This document shows, one piece after another, positions 25,301-34,104 of a DNA stretch of 64,000 nt; position 1 is the first letter of the stretch; the number at the start of each line of letters is the position of its first letter. This DNA comes from Stigmatella aurantiaca DW4/3-1. Lineage in GTDB: Bacteria > Myxococcota > Myxococcia > Myxococcales > Myxococcaceae. A model generated the notes under the pieces. That model ran no database searches. It had not been told where the DNA came from and saw nothing but the letters and a program-made list of their open reading frames with translations. The stretch covers positions 310,001 to 374,000 of the forward strand of contig NC_014623.1 of NCBI RefSeq assembly GCF_000165485.1, written 5' to 3'. Made by a program: the position numbers and the translations under genes.

Positions 25301-25573
25301 CAAGTCTCCTTGCAGCCGGTAGAGGTTACCCAGTTGATTCAGACAGCTGGCAACCTCGGGATGGGTCCTTCCCAGGACGGCTTCCCGGAGCGCACTGGCA
25401 TGTTGGACCCGGGCAAGCGCACTGGAATAGTCACCTGAGCGTTGGAGCTCCGCTGCCTCGTCGAGCGCGGCTTGTGCCTCCGCCAGCCGCGCATCCGGCT
25501 CCCTCTTGTCGGCTTCTCCGCTCGCCGCACAGCACAGCACCACCACCAGCATCCATCCGAAAACGCGACGCAT
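22376..25573 (-). CDS. secreted TPR-CHAT caspase-like protease
   Basis: The 1065-residue protein starts at ATG 25573, well placed after AGGGGAC. A signal peptide (FGWMLVVVLCCAASG) precedes about eleven 42-residue TPR units of the kinesin-light-chain type (to about residue 480; unit four lacks one residue), a helical linker, and a C-terminal CHAT peptidase domain. The catalytic dyad is His875 in ATHGFF and Cys962 in SACDTG. CHAT proteases cut after activation by a TPR-sensed partner. An export signal is unusual because most act in the cytoplasm, so it may work in the periplasm. Longer starts lack a ribosome site. A decayed paralogue lies at 3814-5662. It is convergent with the ferredoxin gene and not obviously part of that cluster. 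Confidence 0.88.
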   Translation of the reverse strand: MRRVFGWMLVVVLCCAASGEADKREPDARLAEAQAALDEAAELQRSGDYSSALARVQHASALREAVLGRTHPEVASCLNQLGNLYRLQGDLAHAKPLLQRALSLREAALGKSHPHVAASLQSLAILYTDQGLYGQAEPLFQRALAIREAAFGKNHPDVANSLDALAVIALKQGLYDRAEPLYQRALAIREALGPHHPDVATSLNNLAALFLEQGLYGRAEPLFQRALSLWEKERGPHHPYVSMTLNNLAALFLEQGLYDRAEPLFQRALSNWEEVLGPDHPHVAMALNNLAKLYDLQGLYDRSEPLHQRALAISETALGEAHPQVATLLTNFAIFYQSQELYGRAEPLLQRALALQEEALGKSHPDVAQTLQHLASLYSDQGLYERAKPLLQRALTLREAALGKNHPKTATSRNNLAVFFFEQELYGQAEPLYRRALTTREATLGKSHPDVAASLNNFALLRLAQHRLSDALPLFTRAFSLSEQRLRQEALDFSESRLTAFLQYLRANEQTLYTLLRMHPEDPRVQRLALGAVLLRKGRSIEEAANISLTLAQSLSPEDRDAFERLRELRTQLATLSLKGPGSLSPGDYPQRLQSLTDAGDALEAGLARRSAPFRVLTALPSPADIVDRVAASLPQDGALVEFITYTDKPLIPQNGTPSEQLPSQLRYLALVLFPDASTRAVDLGPAAPIDRDASRLRDALANRDTSFQVTAQALYQSAFQPLLPLLGSTRRILLSPDGQLSLIPFAALHDGHGFLLDSFDFLYLTSGRQLLPHPEELAPSSSVVVLADPDFTAPPSGASLLSTRAVSSSAIERFLSTARADLPSSTWVPLPGTRQEAESIQRLLSQAQLFLGPEASKERLFKLPTPGILHLATHGFFIDDAPVPPGSRAVVHFGALGELPQPPSLQAPLLRSGLALAGARALESDGASAPSPHRPDAALVTALELAGLNLWGTQLVVLSACDTGRGQVQLGQGVQGLRRSLVVAGAETIVMSLWKVNDDSTRLLMDAYYRNLLAGQGRAFALHEAMRSLRASRPHPHDWAPFIALGSDAPLRSIAPTSPRTAQP
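24130..25440 (-). repeat. tandem 126-bp repeats encoding TPR units
   Basis: About ten to eleven units encode the pattern LNNLAxLFLEQGLYxRAEP then LFQRALxxxE and GxxHPDVAxS. Neighbouring units share long near-identical stretches, for example the two around 24780-24970, so copy-number change by recombination is likely. Confidence 0.85.
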
Positions 25574-25708
25574 CTCGTCCCCTGTTCCGCAAAGCCCACC
25601 CACTCACGGACGACCGTGGAGAGCATGAGACATGGCCAGAAGCGCCGCGACAACGGTGTATCGCGCTGACAAGATCGTGTTTATCCGGTAAAGAAAGATT
25701 TTCTGTTT

Positions 25709-27106
25709 ATGAAAGGGACTGCGGTGAGCCATCCAGAAACAGACCATGGCCGGATTCTCCTATCCGGTACGGAGCAGACGACGCGCGGCGGGTTGAACCG
25801 GAGAACCCTCCTGACAGGAAGTGGCGCGCTCGCCGCGCTCTCATTCGGCGGCACATTGATGGCTCCGCGGATCGCCTCCGCAGCAGGCGGTTACATCTAC
25901 CCGACCTCGTCGCGAAGGGTCTCCGATTCCTTCGCGGACCACGTGGCCCGGGGGTCCGTGAATCCGGGAACCGACTACGTGTGCCCCACGGGAACGCGCG
26001 TTGTCGCGGTGAAGGCCGGCACGGTCGTGGGGATCACGAATACCATCGGCGGTTCCGGGGGCCGCATGGTGTTCATCGACCATCCCGATGGGTCCAAGAC
26101 CGACTACCTGCATCTTTCTGTGATCCAAGTCGGCCTGGGCGCTCAGGTCGCACAGGGACAACAGATTGCGCTCTCGGGTGGATCCGGGAACGGGTCGGAA
26201 AACGGTTACGGAGCGCATTTGCACCTCAGCCTTCACGTCGGTGCCGGCGCGCAGCACGCCACTCGAGGCGGCTCCGTGGACTTCGAGGCTTACGTCGGCG
26301 AGGGAGGCTCGAGCGCGCCGGGACCGCTCCGGCAGGTGTACTCCACCAACGCGGGAGCAAGCTGGCAGAGCGGCGACACGGGGTTGCTGTTCAATCCCTC
26401 TCAGCTCTCCGCCGTCAACATGGGGGGGGCCTGGCCGCAGCTCATGATGACGCAGGCGGGCGTGCTCTATCAGGTCTATGGGACGAGCAGTGGGTGGACC
26501 TTTGGCAATACCGGCGTCGCGAGCAACCCCACCTCCATGAGCGCGGTGAACATGGGCGGCTCGTGGCCGACCGTGATGAGTATCGAGAACAGCACCCTCT
26601 TCCAAACCGTGGGAACGTCTTCGGGGTGGCAGAAGCTCTCCACCGGCCAGACGTTGATCGGCCAGATCTCGGCCGTCAACATGGGCGGCAGCTGGCCGAC
26701 GATCATGTTGGCCCAAGGCGGCGTGCTGTATCACGTCTACGGAACGACCGCTGGCTGGAAGGTCGCGTCCACGGGAATTTCGATCAATGGGCAGATCTCG
26801 GCCGTCAACATGGGCGGCGGTGTGCCTCAGGTGATGGCGATCGAGAACGGGTATCTCTACCAGATCTGGGGCGACTCGGCGGGCTGGCACAAGCAGTCGA
26901 CGGGCCTGAACCTGATCGGCCAGATCTCGGCGGTCGCAACGGGGGGCACGTGGCCCACCGTCATGCTCGATCAAGGAGGAGCGCTCTATCGCGTATGGGG
27001 TGATGCGTCCGGCTGGCACGTCCAGCCAACGGGAATCGCCGGAACGGGCCGGTTCTCGGCGGTTGATATGGGCGGTGGCGCGCCTCAGGTGCTCAAGATC
27101 GGCTGA
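25709..27106 (+). CDS. Tat-exported M23-like peptidase domain with beta-propeller-like repeats
   Basis: The 465-residue protein begins with a Tat signal (RRTLLTG at 31-37, cleavage after ASA near 58). An M23/LytM fold follows: NPGTDY at 85-90, YLHLS with H135, and HLHLS with H170 and H172. In M23 peptidases the first zinc ligand is the His of HxxxD; here that position is Asn85, while D89 and the HxH pair remain, so zinc binding and activity are doubtful. Residues ~205-465 hold about six 42-45-residue repeats with SAVNMGGSWPTVM blocks, probably a beta-propeller or tectonin-like binding module. It may bind or cut cell walls outside the cell. GTG 25724, better spaced after AAAGGGA, is a possible alternative start. 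Convergent with the GH32 gene. Confidence 0.8.
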   Translation: MKGTAVSHPETDHGRILLSGTEQTTRGGLNRRTLLTGSGALAALSFGGTLMAPRIASAAGGYIYPTSSRRVSDSFADHVARGSVNPGTDYVCPTGTRVVAVKAGTVVGITNTIGGSGGRMVFIDHPDGSKTDYLHLSVIQVGLGAQVAQGQQIALSGGSGNGSENGYGAHLHLSLHVGAGAQHATRGGSVDFEAYVGEGGSSAPGPLRQVYSTNAGASWQSGDTGLLFNPSQLSAVNMGGAWPQLMMTQAGVLYQVYGTSSGWTFGNTGVASNPTSMSAVNMGGSWPTVMSIENSTLFQTVGTSSGWQKLSTGQTLIGQISAVNMGGSWPTIMLAQGGVLYHVYGTTAGWKVASTGISINGQISAVNMGGGVPQVMAIENGYLYQIWGDSAGWHKQSTGLNLIGQISAVATGGTWPTVMLDQGGALYRVWGDASGWHVQPTGIAGTGRFSAVDMGGGAPQVLKIG

Positions 27107-27175
27107 CCGGCGGGGCGGCGAGGGGCATCACCGCCGCGATGCCCTCGTCGCCCACCGGGTTTGCCGTCCCAGACG

Positions 27176-29614
27176 TCAGGGGCTCACGTTGACGTTCTGG
27201 ATGAGCGCGGTGGCATCATGGGCATTGAGCCCGAAGAGGCCGCTCGCAAAGGAGGTGTCCGTGGCGTCGATGACCGGCGCGGTGCCGTTGTTCAGGTACA
27301 CCTGGATGCGAGCGCCGTTGGCCACCACCTTGAGGTGATAGGTCCGTCCCGCCACGATGGGGGTGGGGTACACGGCGATGTCCCGGCCTGGACGCCAGAG
27401 CTTGACCATCCCCATCGTGTCCACGTTGACGGTGTAATGCTGGGTCGCGTCGGCGTTGGCGCGGAAGGTCAGCGCCGCCGCGCCTCCGTAGGCCAGGCCA
27501 CCGTTGACCACGCGCACGTCCCCCTCGTAGGTAAAGTTGCTTCCCGTCTGCGCGCTGAGGAAAAACCCATCTCCTGCCACCGCGCCTTGCTTGCCGCCCA
27601 GCGGTTCGGTCCAGGTCCCCGCGGTGGAGCGCCAGGGGCCGGCGAGGTTGGTCCGAAAGCCAGGGGCATTCACGAGGATGTTCTGCAGAAGGCCCGTGCT
27701 CTCGAAGACATTGAGCCCGAAGCGTCCGCTGGCGTAAGCCGTATCGGTGGCATCGATGATGGGCGTGGTGCCTCCATCCAGGTACACCCGGAACCGTGCG
27801 CCCTGGGCGGACACCTTGAGGTGGTAGGTCCGGCCCGTGACGATGGGCGCCGGATACAGGGCGATGTCCCGCCCGGGCCGCCACAGCTTGACGCCCATCC
27901 CCGTGTGCACGTTGAGCGTGTAGTGCTGGGTCGCGTCGGCGTTCGCCCGGAAGGTCAGCGCTGCCGCCACGCCGTTGACGATGCGCACGTCCCCCTCGTA
28001 GGTGAAGTCCGTGCCGGTCTGCTCGCTGAGATAGAAGCCGTTGGTGGCACTTCCCGCGGTGCCCTGCTTGCCGCCCGTCACGTCTTGCCAGGTGCCTCCC
28101 GCCGCCTTCCAGTTCCCCGTGAGGTTGGTGTCGAGCGTGGACTCGCCCGGTCCCCAGATGGAGCCCAGCCGGTAGAGCTGCAACGAGACGAGCTTCACAC
28201 TGCCGCCCTCCGCGGAGAGGCGAATGCCCTGGCTGGCCGGTGAGGAATTGAACGCGACGTTGTCCGTCACCGACAGCTTGCCATCGTTGCCGAAGATCTC
28301 GAGTTGGCCCCGGTCGACGAGCAGCCGCATCTTCACCCGGCCATTGACGGGCGCCAGCGGTGCTCCATCCAGCGTCTGCGCGGCGCGGTCATAGGTGACC
28401 GAGCGATCGGCGGACCCGTCCGCGCGGGCGTGGAGCTTGAAGCCGAAGCGCGACGCGGTGGCGCCCGTGAGATCGAACTCGGCGAGCAGCTCGTAGGTGT
28501 CGGCGGCAATCCCAGCGAGGGGGTCCGTGGCCGGATCGCTGGTAATCGTCCGGTTGCTCCAGGAGTTGCTCTGGGTGCGCAGCGATTCGATCTCCGCGAT
28601 GGGAAAGCGGGTCAGCCGCACTCCCTCGGGGAAGGTCCGCAGCTTCAACTCGGCGGGAAAGGAGGCACTGCCGGTCCAGGTGCTCCCCCTGTTGCTCGGC
28701 ATCCAGACCATCTGGATGGTGCGCCCATCGGGCAGATTGCTGAAGACGAGCCCCGCGTAGAAGGCGCCGTCAAAGGTGTTGCGGCCCATGTCCATTCGCT
28801 GAGGCACGGTCCACGCAGGTGTGAACACCGTGCCGTTGAACGCGCCAATCACATACTCCCCACTGGCATCGGTCATGACCCACTGGGTGTTGGCCGTGTT
28901 GCCGTCCACCGCGAGCGGGAAGAAGTCCGGACACTCGAAGAGCCAGCCTGCCGAGTACCGGCTGCGCCAGGTCCAGTGCAGCAGGTCCGTCGAATTGTAG
29001 AGGTCCACGCCGTTTCCGCCCCCGTCAGACCAGACCACCATGACCCACCGTGACGTCGGTGCGTGCCAGAACACCTTCGGATCACGGCTGGTCCCCGAGG
29101 GCGTGACGACCTTGCGGCCGCCGTCGTAGGTCTGGAACGTCCGGCCCGCGTCGGTGCTGTAGTGGATGATGACGCCGTTGGTTCCGGAGAACACGACGAT
29201 GGGCGCCTCGGTTCCGGTGCGCAATCCCGAGGTGTTGAGGGTGTCCACGACGCCGCCCCCGGACCAGAGGTCCCCGGGGTGTACGCCGGGCTCGAGCGAT
29301 ATGGGCTTCTGGGTCCAGTGCACCAGGTCTGGGCTGGTGGCGTGTCCCCAGTGCATGGTGTCCCAGGCCAACCCGTGGGGATTGTGTTGGAAGAAGAGGT
29401 GGTAGGTCCCGTTGTAGTAGAGCGGCGCGTTGACATCGTTCATCCAGCCCCCACGGGAGCTGAAGTGAAATTGTCCGCGGTAAGGCTCCGAGTACGCCGT
29501 CGCGGGATAGGGGAACTCGGGGTAGTCCGCCACGGATCCCGCCTGGCTCGGCAAGCCTGTGAGCACGGTGGCAAGGGTGGCAGCCCACCAAGACATGGCA
29601 GCGCTGGGTTTCAT
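27176..29614 (-). CDS. GH32 fructan hydrolase (levanase/exo-inulinase type) with two C-terminal modules
   Basis: The 812-residue secreted enzyme starts at ATG 29614 and has a Sec signal (~26 residues). The GH32 core has the nucleophile D60 in WMNDVNAP (usually WMNDPNG), the RDP block at 177-179 and the acid/base E227 in ECPDFF, followed by a beta-sandwich to about 490. Two ~150-residue repeats follow, each with TYEGDVR and FRANADATQHYTxNVxT blocks, of the LamG/concanavalin-like type, probably for binding. It should release fructose from levan, inulin or sucrose outside the cell. Changes in the WMNDPNG block (V and A) are unusual but leave the catalytic Asp. It sits alone between the M23-like gene and a low-complexity gene. 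Confidence 0.88.
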   Translation of the reverse strand: MKPSAAMSWWAATLATVLTGLPSQAGSVADYPEFPYPATAYSEPYRGQFHFSSRGGWMNDVNAPLYYNGTYHLFFQHNPHGLAWDTMHWGHATSPDLVHWTQKPISLEPGVHPGDLWSGGGVVDTLNTSGLRTGTEAPIVVFSGTNGVIIHYSTDAGRTFQTYDGGRKVVTPSGTSRDPKVFWHAPTSRWVMVVWSDGGGNGVDLYNSTDLLHWTWRSRYSAGWLFECPDFFPLAVDGNTANTQWVMTDASGEYVIGAFNGTVFTPAWTVPQRMDMGRNTFDGAFYAGLVFSNLPDGRTIQMVWMPSNRGSTWTGSASFPAELKLRTFPEGVRLTRFPIAEIESLRTQSNSWSNRTITSDPATDPLAGIAADTYELLAEFDLTGATASRFGFKLHARADGSADRSVTYDRAAQTLDGAPLAPVNGRVKMRLLVDRGQLEIFGNDGKLSVTDNVAFNSSPASQGIRLSAEGGSVKLVSLQLYRLGSIWGPGESTLDTNLTGNWKAAGGTWQDVTGGKQGTAGSATNGFYLSEQTGTDFTYEGDVRIVNGVAAALTFRANADATQHYTLNVHTGMGVKLWRPGRDIALYPAPIVTGRTYHLKVSAQGARFRVYLDGGTTPIIDATDTAYASGRFGLNVFESTGLLQNILVNAPGFRTNLAGPWRSTAGTWTEPLGGKQGAVAGDGFFLSAQTGSNFTYEGDVRVVNGGLAYGGAAALTFRANADATQHYTVNVDTMGMVKLWRPGRDIAVYPTPIVAGRTYHLKVVANGARIQVYLNNGTAPVIDATDTSFASGLFGLNAHDATALIQNVNVSP

Positions 29615-29828
29615 GGGAAGGGCTCCGGGGAGAGAGGAAGGAGGACGGATGGCCTGACAGCAGCATCCGTCATAGCAGAAAAACGAGCAACTCCTGTCTA
29701 CCCAGTTTTCTTTCCGATGTTGTCTCCTGCGGTGACGGCGGTGCGATGACGTCATGCAGCACGAGCCCGCCCGCTGCAACAGGCCCGTCGACGCAAGGCG
29801 AGCCCCTCCCGTGGCGAGGCGCGTGTGC

Positions 29829-30989
29829 TTACCAGCCGGTCGCCTTGGAGAAGAACTTCTCGAACCCGGACTTCTCGGGCTCCACCACGCCCGCGGACGA
29901 GCCGACACCCGCCGCCGAGGCCAGGTTGGTGCGCAGGCCCGAGGCGATGCCGGGCTTCATGTGGTGGCGCAGGTCGAGCGCGACGTCGGTCTTGAGGTGC
30001 GTGCCCACCCCCATGGCCGCGTTGACGTCGGCGGAGTGCTTGAGGAAGCCGTTTTCCAGTCCCAGCTTGCCGCCCGCCTGCGCCGCCACGCCCGCCACGG
30101 CACCCGCGGTGGCGGAGCCGTGCAGCCGGCCCAGATGCCCGCCCACCGTGCCATACGCTCCCGCCGTGGCGCTCGCGCCCACCTGGCCCGAGAGCATCGC
30201 CGTGGCCGTCCTCGGATCCAACGAAGCCACCCCTTCGGCGTAGGCGCCGGCCGAGGCCTTGGCCTCGCCCTTGAGGTAGCCCCCCACGTGCCGGTTGAAG
30301 TCATGGTTCACGCTGCCCGTCACCCCCACGCCCGTCTCCGCCTTGCCCGTCAGCGCGGCCGTGTACGCGTGGTTCTTGGTATCGGCCGAGATGCCCGCCT
30401 GCCCGCTCGCCCGGAAGGCATTGGCATCGGCGGTGAACTGGCTGCTGGTGATGCCCAGCCGCCCCGCGTGAACCTTCTGCGCTTCGTAGGAAGCCTGCGG
30501 CCCGTTGATCTGGGCCTGCGCCGAGTGGTGATACACGCCCCCGCCGTTGTGGTGGGTGGTGGACGCCTGCATCGAGCCCAGCTGGGCGTTCACCCTGCCG
30601 CCAAAGACATCCTTCTGATAGGGATTGCCCGGCTTGTCGATGAGCATGTTCTGCGTGGCGTTCGGGGGCGCCGTCAGCTTGTTGTCGCCGCCCGACAGCA
30701 TCAGGTTCCCGGCCTCGCCCGTGTTCTTCTCGAAGGGGGTGTACGCGGGGGCACCCGAGAGCTGGCCCGGGTGCTTCAACGGATTGGACTGCTGGGCCGC
30801 TGGGGTGGCCGTCGCGGCAGGAGACGCCGCGGCGGGAGAAGTCGCGGGCCGGGTGGGCTTGGTGACCGACGGCGAGGCCGCGGAGGGCGGCAGCGTGGAG
30901 GCCCGCGCGGGAGCCTGAGGACGGGACGCGCTGGGAGTGGGCAGGGTCGAGGAGCGGTGGGGCAGCTTGGATCCGAACGAGGTCTTCAT
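29829..30989 (-). CDS. low-complexity Ala/Gly-rich hypothetical protein
   Basis: The 386-residue protein starts at ATG 30989 after GGGAGAG. Residues 1-65 are a disordered Pro/Ser/Thr/Ala tail. The rest is rich in Gly, Ala, His and Asn with loosely repeated blocks such as GVGVTGSVNHDFNRHVGGYL and AGAYGTVGGHLGRLHGSATA, and ends FEKFFSKATGW. There is no signal peptide or clear membrane helix. The alternating small and polar pattern resembles beta-rich fibre or large-toxin stalk regions, but no family is recognised. The 214-bp gap to the GH32 gene downstream holds nothing I can identify. Confidence 0.65.
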   Translation of the reverse strand: MKTSFGSKLPHRSSTLPTPSASRPQAPARASTLPPSAASPSVTKPTRPATSPAAASPAATATPAAQQSNPLKHPGQLSGAPAYTPFEKNTGEAGNLMLSGGDNKLTAPPNATQNMLIDKPGNPYQKDVFGGRVNAQLGSMQASTTHHNGGGVYHHSAQAQINGPQASYEAQKVHAGRLGITSSQFTADANAFRASGQAGISADTKNHAYTAALTGKAETGVGVTGSVNHDFNRHVGGYLKGEAKASAGAYAEGVASLDPRTATAMLSGQVGASATAGAYGTVGGHLGRLHGSATAGAVAGVAAQAGGKLGLENGFLKHSADVNAAMGVGTHLKTDVALDLRHHMKPGIASGLRTNLASAAGVGSSAGVVEPEKSGFEKFFSKATGW

Positions 30990-31148
30990 GGTGTGCTCTC
31001 CCAGCGTTGGTGCGGAAAGGTGATGTCGTGTCTCTGTGCACCTGACATGCCACGCCAATGTCGCACCCGGAGGGCAAGAGGCCTGACGAATTTCAGGGGG
31101 TTACGGGCCGAAGAAGCGGAGGAGGCGGTGACGGCGCTCACCAGCCCC

Positions 31149-31162
31149 GTGACAGTTGTCAC
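31149..31162. promoter_or_regulatory. inverted repeat upstream of the Ser/Thr kinase gene
   Basis: GTGACA-GT-TGTCAC is a 14-bp inverted repeat in the 322-bp divergent gap 30990-31311, about 150 bases before the kinase start. The same GTGACA/TGTCAC arms, at wider spacing, occur at 20810-20834. It may be an operator. Nothing else was identified in the gap. Confidence 0.3.
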
Positions 31163-31311
31163 CACCCACGGAGTGCACCCCCGCCCAGGTACTTCCGCGC
31201 AGACCTCGATTTCCTGAGTCGTTGAGTATTCCGGGAATCTTTGCCAGGATGGGTCATTCGTGACACACGGCTGGAGGTGGGACCCTTTGGGGGCCGCCGG
31301 GGAAGACGCGA

Positions 31312-34068
31312 ATGAGCGACAGGACTCGGGAGGACAAGAAGCGAAGTCCATCGGCTCCCTCGCCGGATGATCAGGACACCCAGGTCATTCCCCCTCCCTC
31401 GCCGCCCGTCCCCTGGGATGCCTCCCCGGGGCGGGCCATGAGCTCTCCCCCCGTCGCGGAGAATCAGGACCCGCAGGTCTTCGAGACGACGACGACGAGC
31501 CCGAGCCTCTGGCGGCCGCCCCGGGATGTGCCGCTCCCGGGGCGCACCGTGGCCGGCCGCTACACGGTGTTGGATCGGCTCGGCGAGGGGGGAATGAGTG
31601 TCGTGCTGGCCGCCTATGACGTGCGGCTGGACCGGCGCGTGGCCCTCAAGCTGTTGAACCCGCGTCCGGGGACTGCCCAGGAGCGCTCGGAGCTGCGCAT
31701 GGTGCGCGAGGCCCAGGCCATGGCCCGCCTCAACCATCCGCACGTGGTGGCGGTCTACGACTCGGGCACGCTCGAGGATGGCTCGCTCTTCATCGCCATG
31801 GAGTACGTGGAAGGGCAGACGCTGCGCCAGTGGCACGCAGAGAAACCCCGGAACTGGCGCGAGGTGCTGGAGGTCTTCCTGGCCGCGGGGCGGGGGCTGG
31901 CCGCGGCGCACCAGGCGGGCCTCGTGCACCGGGACTTCAAGCCGGACAACGTGCTGGTGGGCCGGGATGGGCGTGTCCGGGTGACGGACTTTGGTGTGGC
32001 GCGCACGGAGTCTTCATCGGGCGGGCCCGTGCTGGCCCTGCCCATGCCGCTGCCCCCGGGCGCCTGGGACACCTCGCTCACCCAGCCAGGCTTCGTGGTG
32101 GGCACGCCGAGGTATCTGGCCCCGGAGCTGCTCCAGGGCGCCTCGGCGGACGCGCGCAGCGATCTGTTCTCCTTCTGTGTCGCCCTCTACGAGGCCCTGT
32201 GTGGCCAGCCGGCCTTCGCGGGGAGCACGGACCGCGAGCGCTCCCTGGCCCGCATCGAGGGGCGCATCACGCCGCCCCCGCCCCAGTTGCCGGGCTGGCT
32301 CATGCGGGCGGTGCTCCAGGGGTTGTCTCCTCAGCCCGCGCAGCGCCCCGCCTCCATGCCCGTGCTGCTCAAGGCGCTGGCGGAGGATCCTGCCCTCCGG
32401 CGCGGCGTCTGGATTCGCGGCGCCTTGGTGGCCTCGGTGGGCTTGGGGTTGGCGGCGCTGGCCGCCTGGGGCTGGTGGGGACAACAGGAGCAGGGCCCCC
32501 GGTGTTCTCAGATGCCCAGCCGGTTGGACGGTGTCTGGGATGGTGCCGTCCAGCAACGGATCCGGCAGGCCCTGGAGGGCACGGGATTGCCCTATGCGCC
32601 GGCCACCGCGGATCGCGTCTCGGCGGCGTTGGAGGGGTACGCGCGGACGTGGGGGCGGATGCGCGTGGAGGCCTGCGAGGCGGCGCGTGGGCAGGCGCGG
32701 GAGTCCCGGGGGCTGGCGGTGTTGCAGGAGTATTGCCTGGAGCGGCGGCGCAGCCAGCTGCGCGCCGTCACCGAGTTGCTGGGGCGGGGCCCGGATCCCG
32801 AGCTCGTGCCCCGCGCCGTGGAGGCCGCCCAGGCCTTGCCGCCCCTGGAGTATTGCATGGACGCCCAGGCGCTGATGGCGGCGGTGCCTCCGCCCGAGGA
32901 TCCGCGCGTGCGCGCCCAGGCCGAGGCGCTGCATGCGGAGGTGGACCGGCTGGAGACGTTGTATGAGGCCGGCAAATACGCGGAAGGGATGGCACTCGGC
33001 GAGCAGCTGTTGCCGAAGGTGGAGCCGGTCGCCCATGCGCCCCTGAGGGCACGGACCCTGTACCACTTCGCCCAGAATCTGGAGGGGGCCGGCGAGTTCA
33101 AGCGGGCCGAGGCCCTGGCGCGAGAGGCCATTCCCCTGGCCGCGGAGGGGCGGGACGATGCCCTGACGGCGCGCTCCTGGGGGTTGCTGGTGCTGCTGGT
33201 GAGCAACCGGCAGGGGCGCCATGACGAGGCGAAGGGATTGCAGCTCATCACGTCCGCGGCGGCGGCGCGGACCGAGGATGTGCTGGCGCGCGCCGAGGCC
33301 CTCAACGCGCTGGGCATGCTGTTCAACGGCCAGGAGCAATACGCCGAGGCGCGAGAGGCCTTCGAGCGGGCGCGGGTGCTCTGGGAGCAGGTACGGGGCC
33401 CGAAGCATCCCTACGTGGCGGGGTTCCGCAGCAACCTGGGCATCGCGCTGTTTCTCCAGGGGCGGTACGAAGAGGCCCGGCAACAATCGGCCGGGGCGCA
33501 GGCGGTCTGGGAGGAAGTCCTCGGGCCCGAGCACCCGTACCTCATCCACGCGCTCATCAGCCAGGGGGCCGCGCTCTGGCGGCTGGGAAGGCTCCCGGAG
33601 GCGGTGGCCCTGCTGGAGCGGGCGCAAGCCCTGATCGAAAAGGGATTGGGCCCCGAGCACCCTTTTCTGACGGAGCCCTTGAGCGTGCTGGGGTTCGTGT
33701 TGACGGACATGGGGCGTTATCCGGAAGCGCGTCAGCGGTTGAGCCGGTCGCTGGCGCTGGTCGAGAAGGTGATGGGCCCGGAGCATCCAGGGGTGGCCGA
33801 TCCCCTGCTGGGCCTGGCCCACCTCCACCGGCTGCAGGGGGCGTCCGCCGAGGCCCTGCCCTTGCTGGAGCGAGCGCTGGAGCGTGCTCAGGGCTCCACC
33901 CGCGCCGAGGTGCAGTTCGAGCTGGCCCAGACGCTCTGGCAATTCCAAACACGGCGTCCGCGCGCCCGCGAACTGGCCACCCAGGCCCATGCGTACTGGC
34001 AGCGGTTGGAACACCCGCAGAGCGCGCAGGTCCAGCAATGGCTGTCGAGCCATTCCCTGTCGCCATGA
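31312..34068 (+). CDS. membrane-anchored Ser/Thr protein kinase with TPR sensor region
   Basis: The 918-residue protein has a Pro-rich N-terminus, then a Hanks-type kinase domain (about 80-345): glycine loop GEGGMSVV near 91, Lys113, VHRDFKPDN with D208, DFG near 226. One membrane helix follows (about 370-390, ALVASVGLGLAALAAWGWWG). The extracytoplasmic part (about 395-918) is helical and contains several kinesin-light-chain-type TPRs with GPxHPY motifs. HRDFKPDN and a C-terminal TPR tail are common in myxobacterial kinases. It should phosphorylate Ser/Thr in the cytoplasm in response to a periplasmic partner. All catalytic residues are present. It converges with the membrane/VWA gene pair. 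Confidence 0.9.
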   Translation: MSDRTREDKKRSPSAPSPDDQDTQVIPPPSPPVPWDASPGRAMSSPPVAENQDPQVFETTTTSPSLWRPPRDVPLPGRTVAGRYTVLDRLGEGGMSVVLAAYDVRLDRRVALKLLNPRPGTAQERSELRMVREAQAMARLNHPHVVAVYDSGTLEDGSLFIAMEYVEGQTLRQWHAEKPRNWREVLEVFLAAGRGLAAAHQAGLVHRDFKPDNVLVGRDGRVRVTDFGVARTESSSGGPVLALPMPLPPGAWDTSLTQPGFVVGTPRYLAPELLQGASADARSDLFSFCVALYEALCGQPAFAGSTDRERSLARIEGRITPPPPQLPGWLMRAVLQGLSPQPAQRPASMPVLLKALAEDPALRRGVWIRGALVASVGLGLAALAAWGWWGQQEQGPRCSQMPSRLDGVWDGAVQQRIRQALEGTGLPYAPATADRVSAALEGYARTWGRMRVEACEAARGQARESRGLAVLQEYCLERRRSQLRAVTELLGRGPDPELVPRAVEAAQALPPLEYCMDAQALMAAVPPPEDPRVRAQAEALHAEVDRLETLYEAGKYAEGMALGEQLLPKVEPVAHAPLRARTLYHFAQNLEGAGEFKRAEALAREAIPLAAEGRDDALTARSWGLLVLLVSNRQGRHDEAKGLQLITSAAAARTEDVLARAEALNALGMLFNGQEQYAEAREAFERARVLWEQVRGPKHPYVAGFRSNLGIALFLQGRYEEARQQSAGAQAVWEEVLGPEHPYLIHALISQGAALWRLGRLPEAVALLERAQALIEKGLGPEHPFLTEPLSVLGFVLTDMGRYPEARQRLSRSLALVEKVMGPEHPGVADPLLGLAHLHRLQGASAEALPLLERALERAQGSTRAEVQFELAQTLWQFQTRRPRARELATQAHAYWQRLEHPQSAQVQQWLSSHSLSP

Positions 34069-34104
34069 CGCGTCTCGGAGGCTGCCCGTAGGACAGCCCC
34101 CGGT

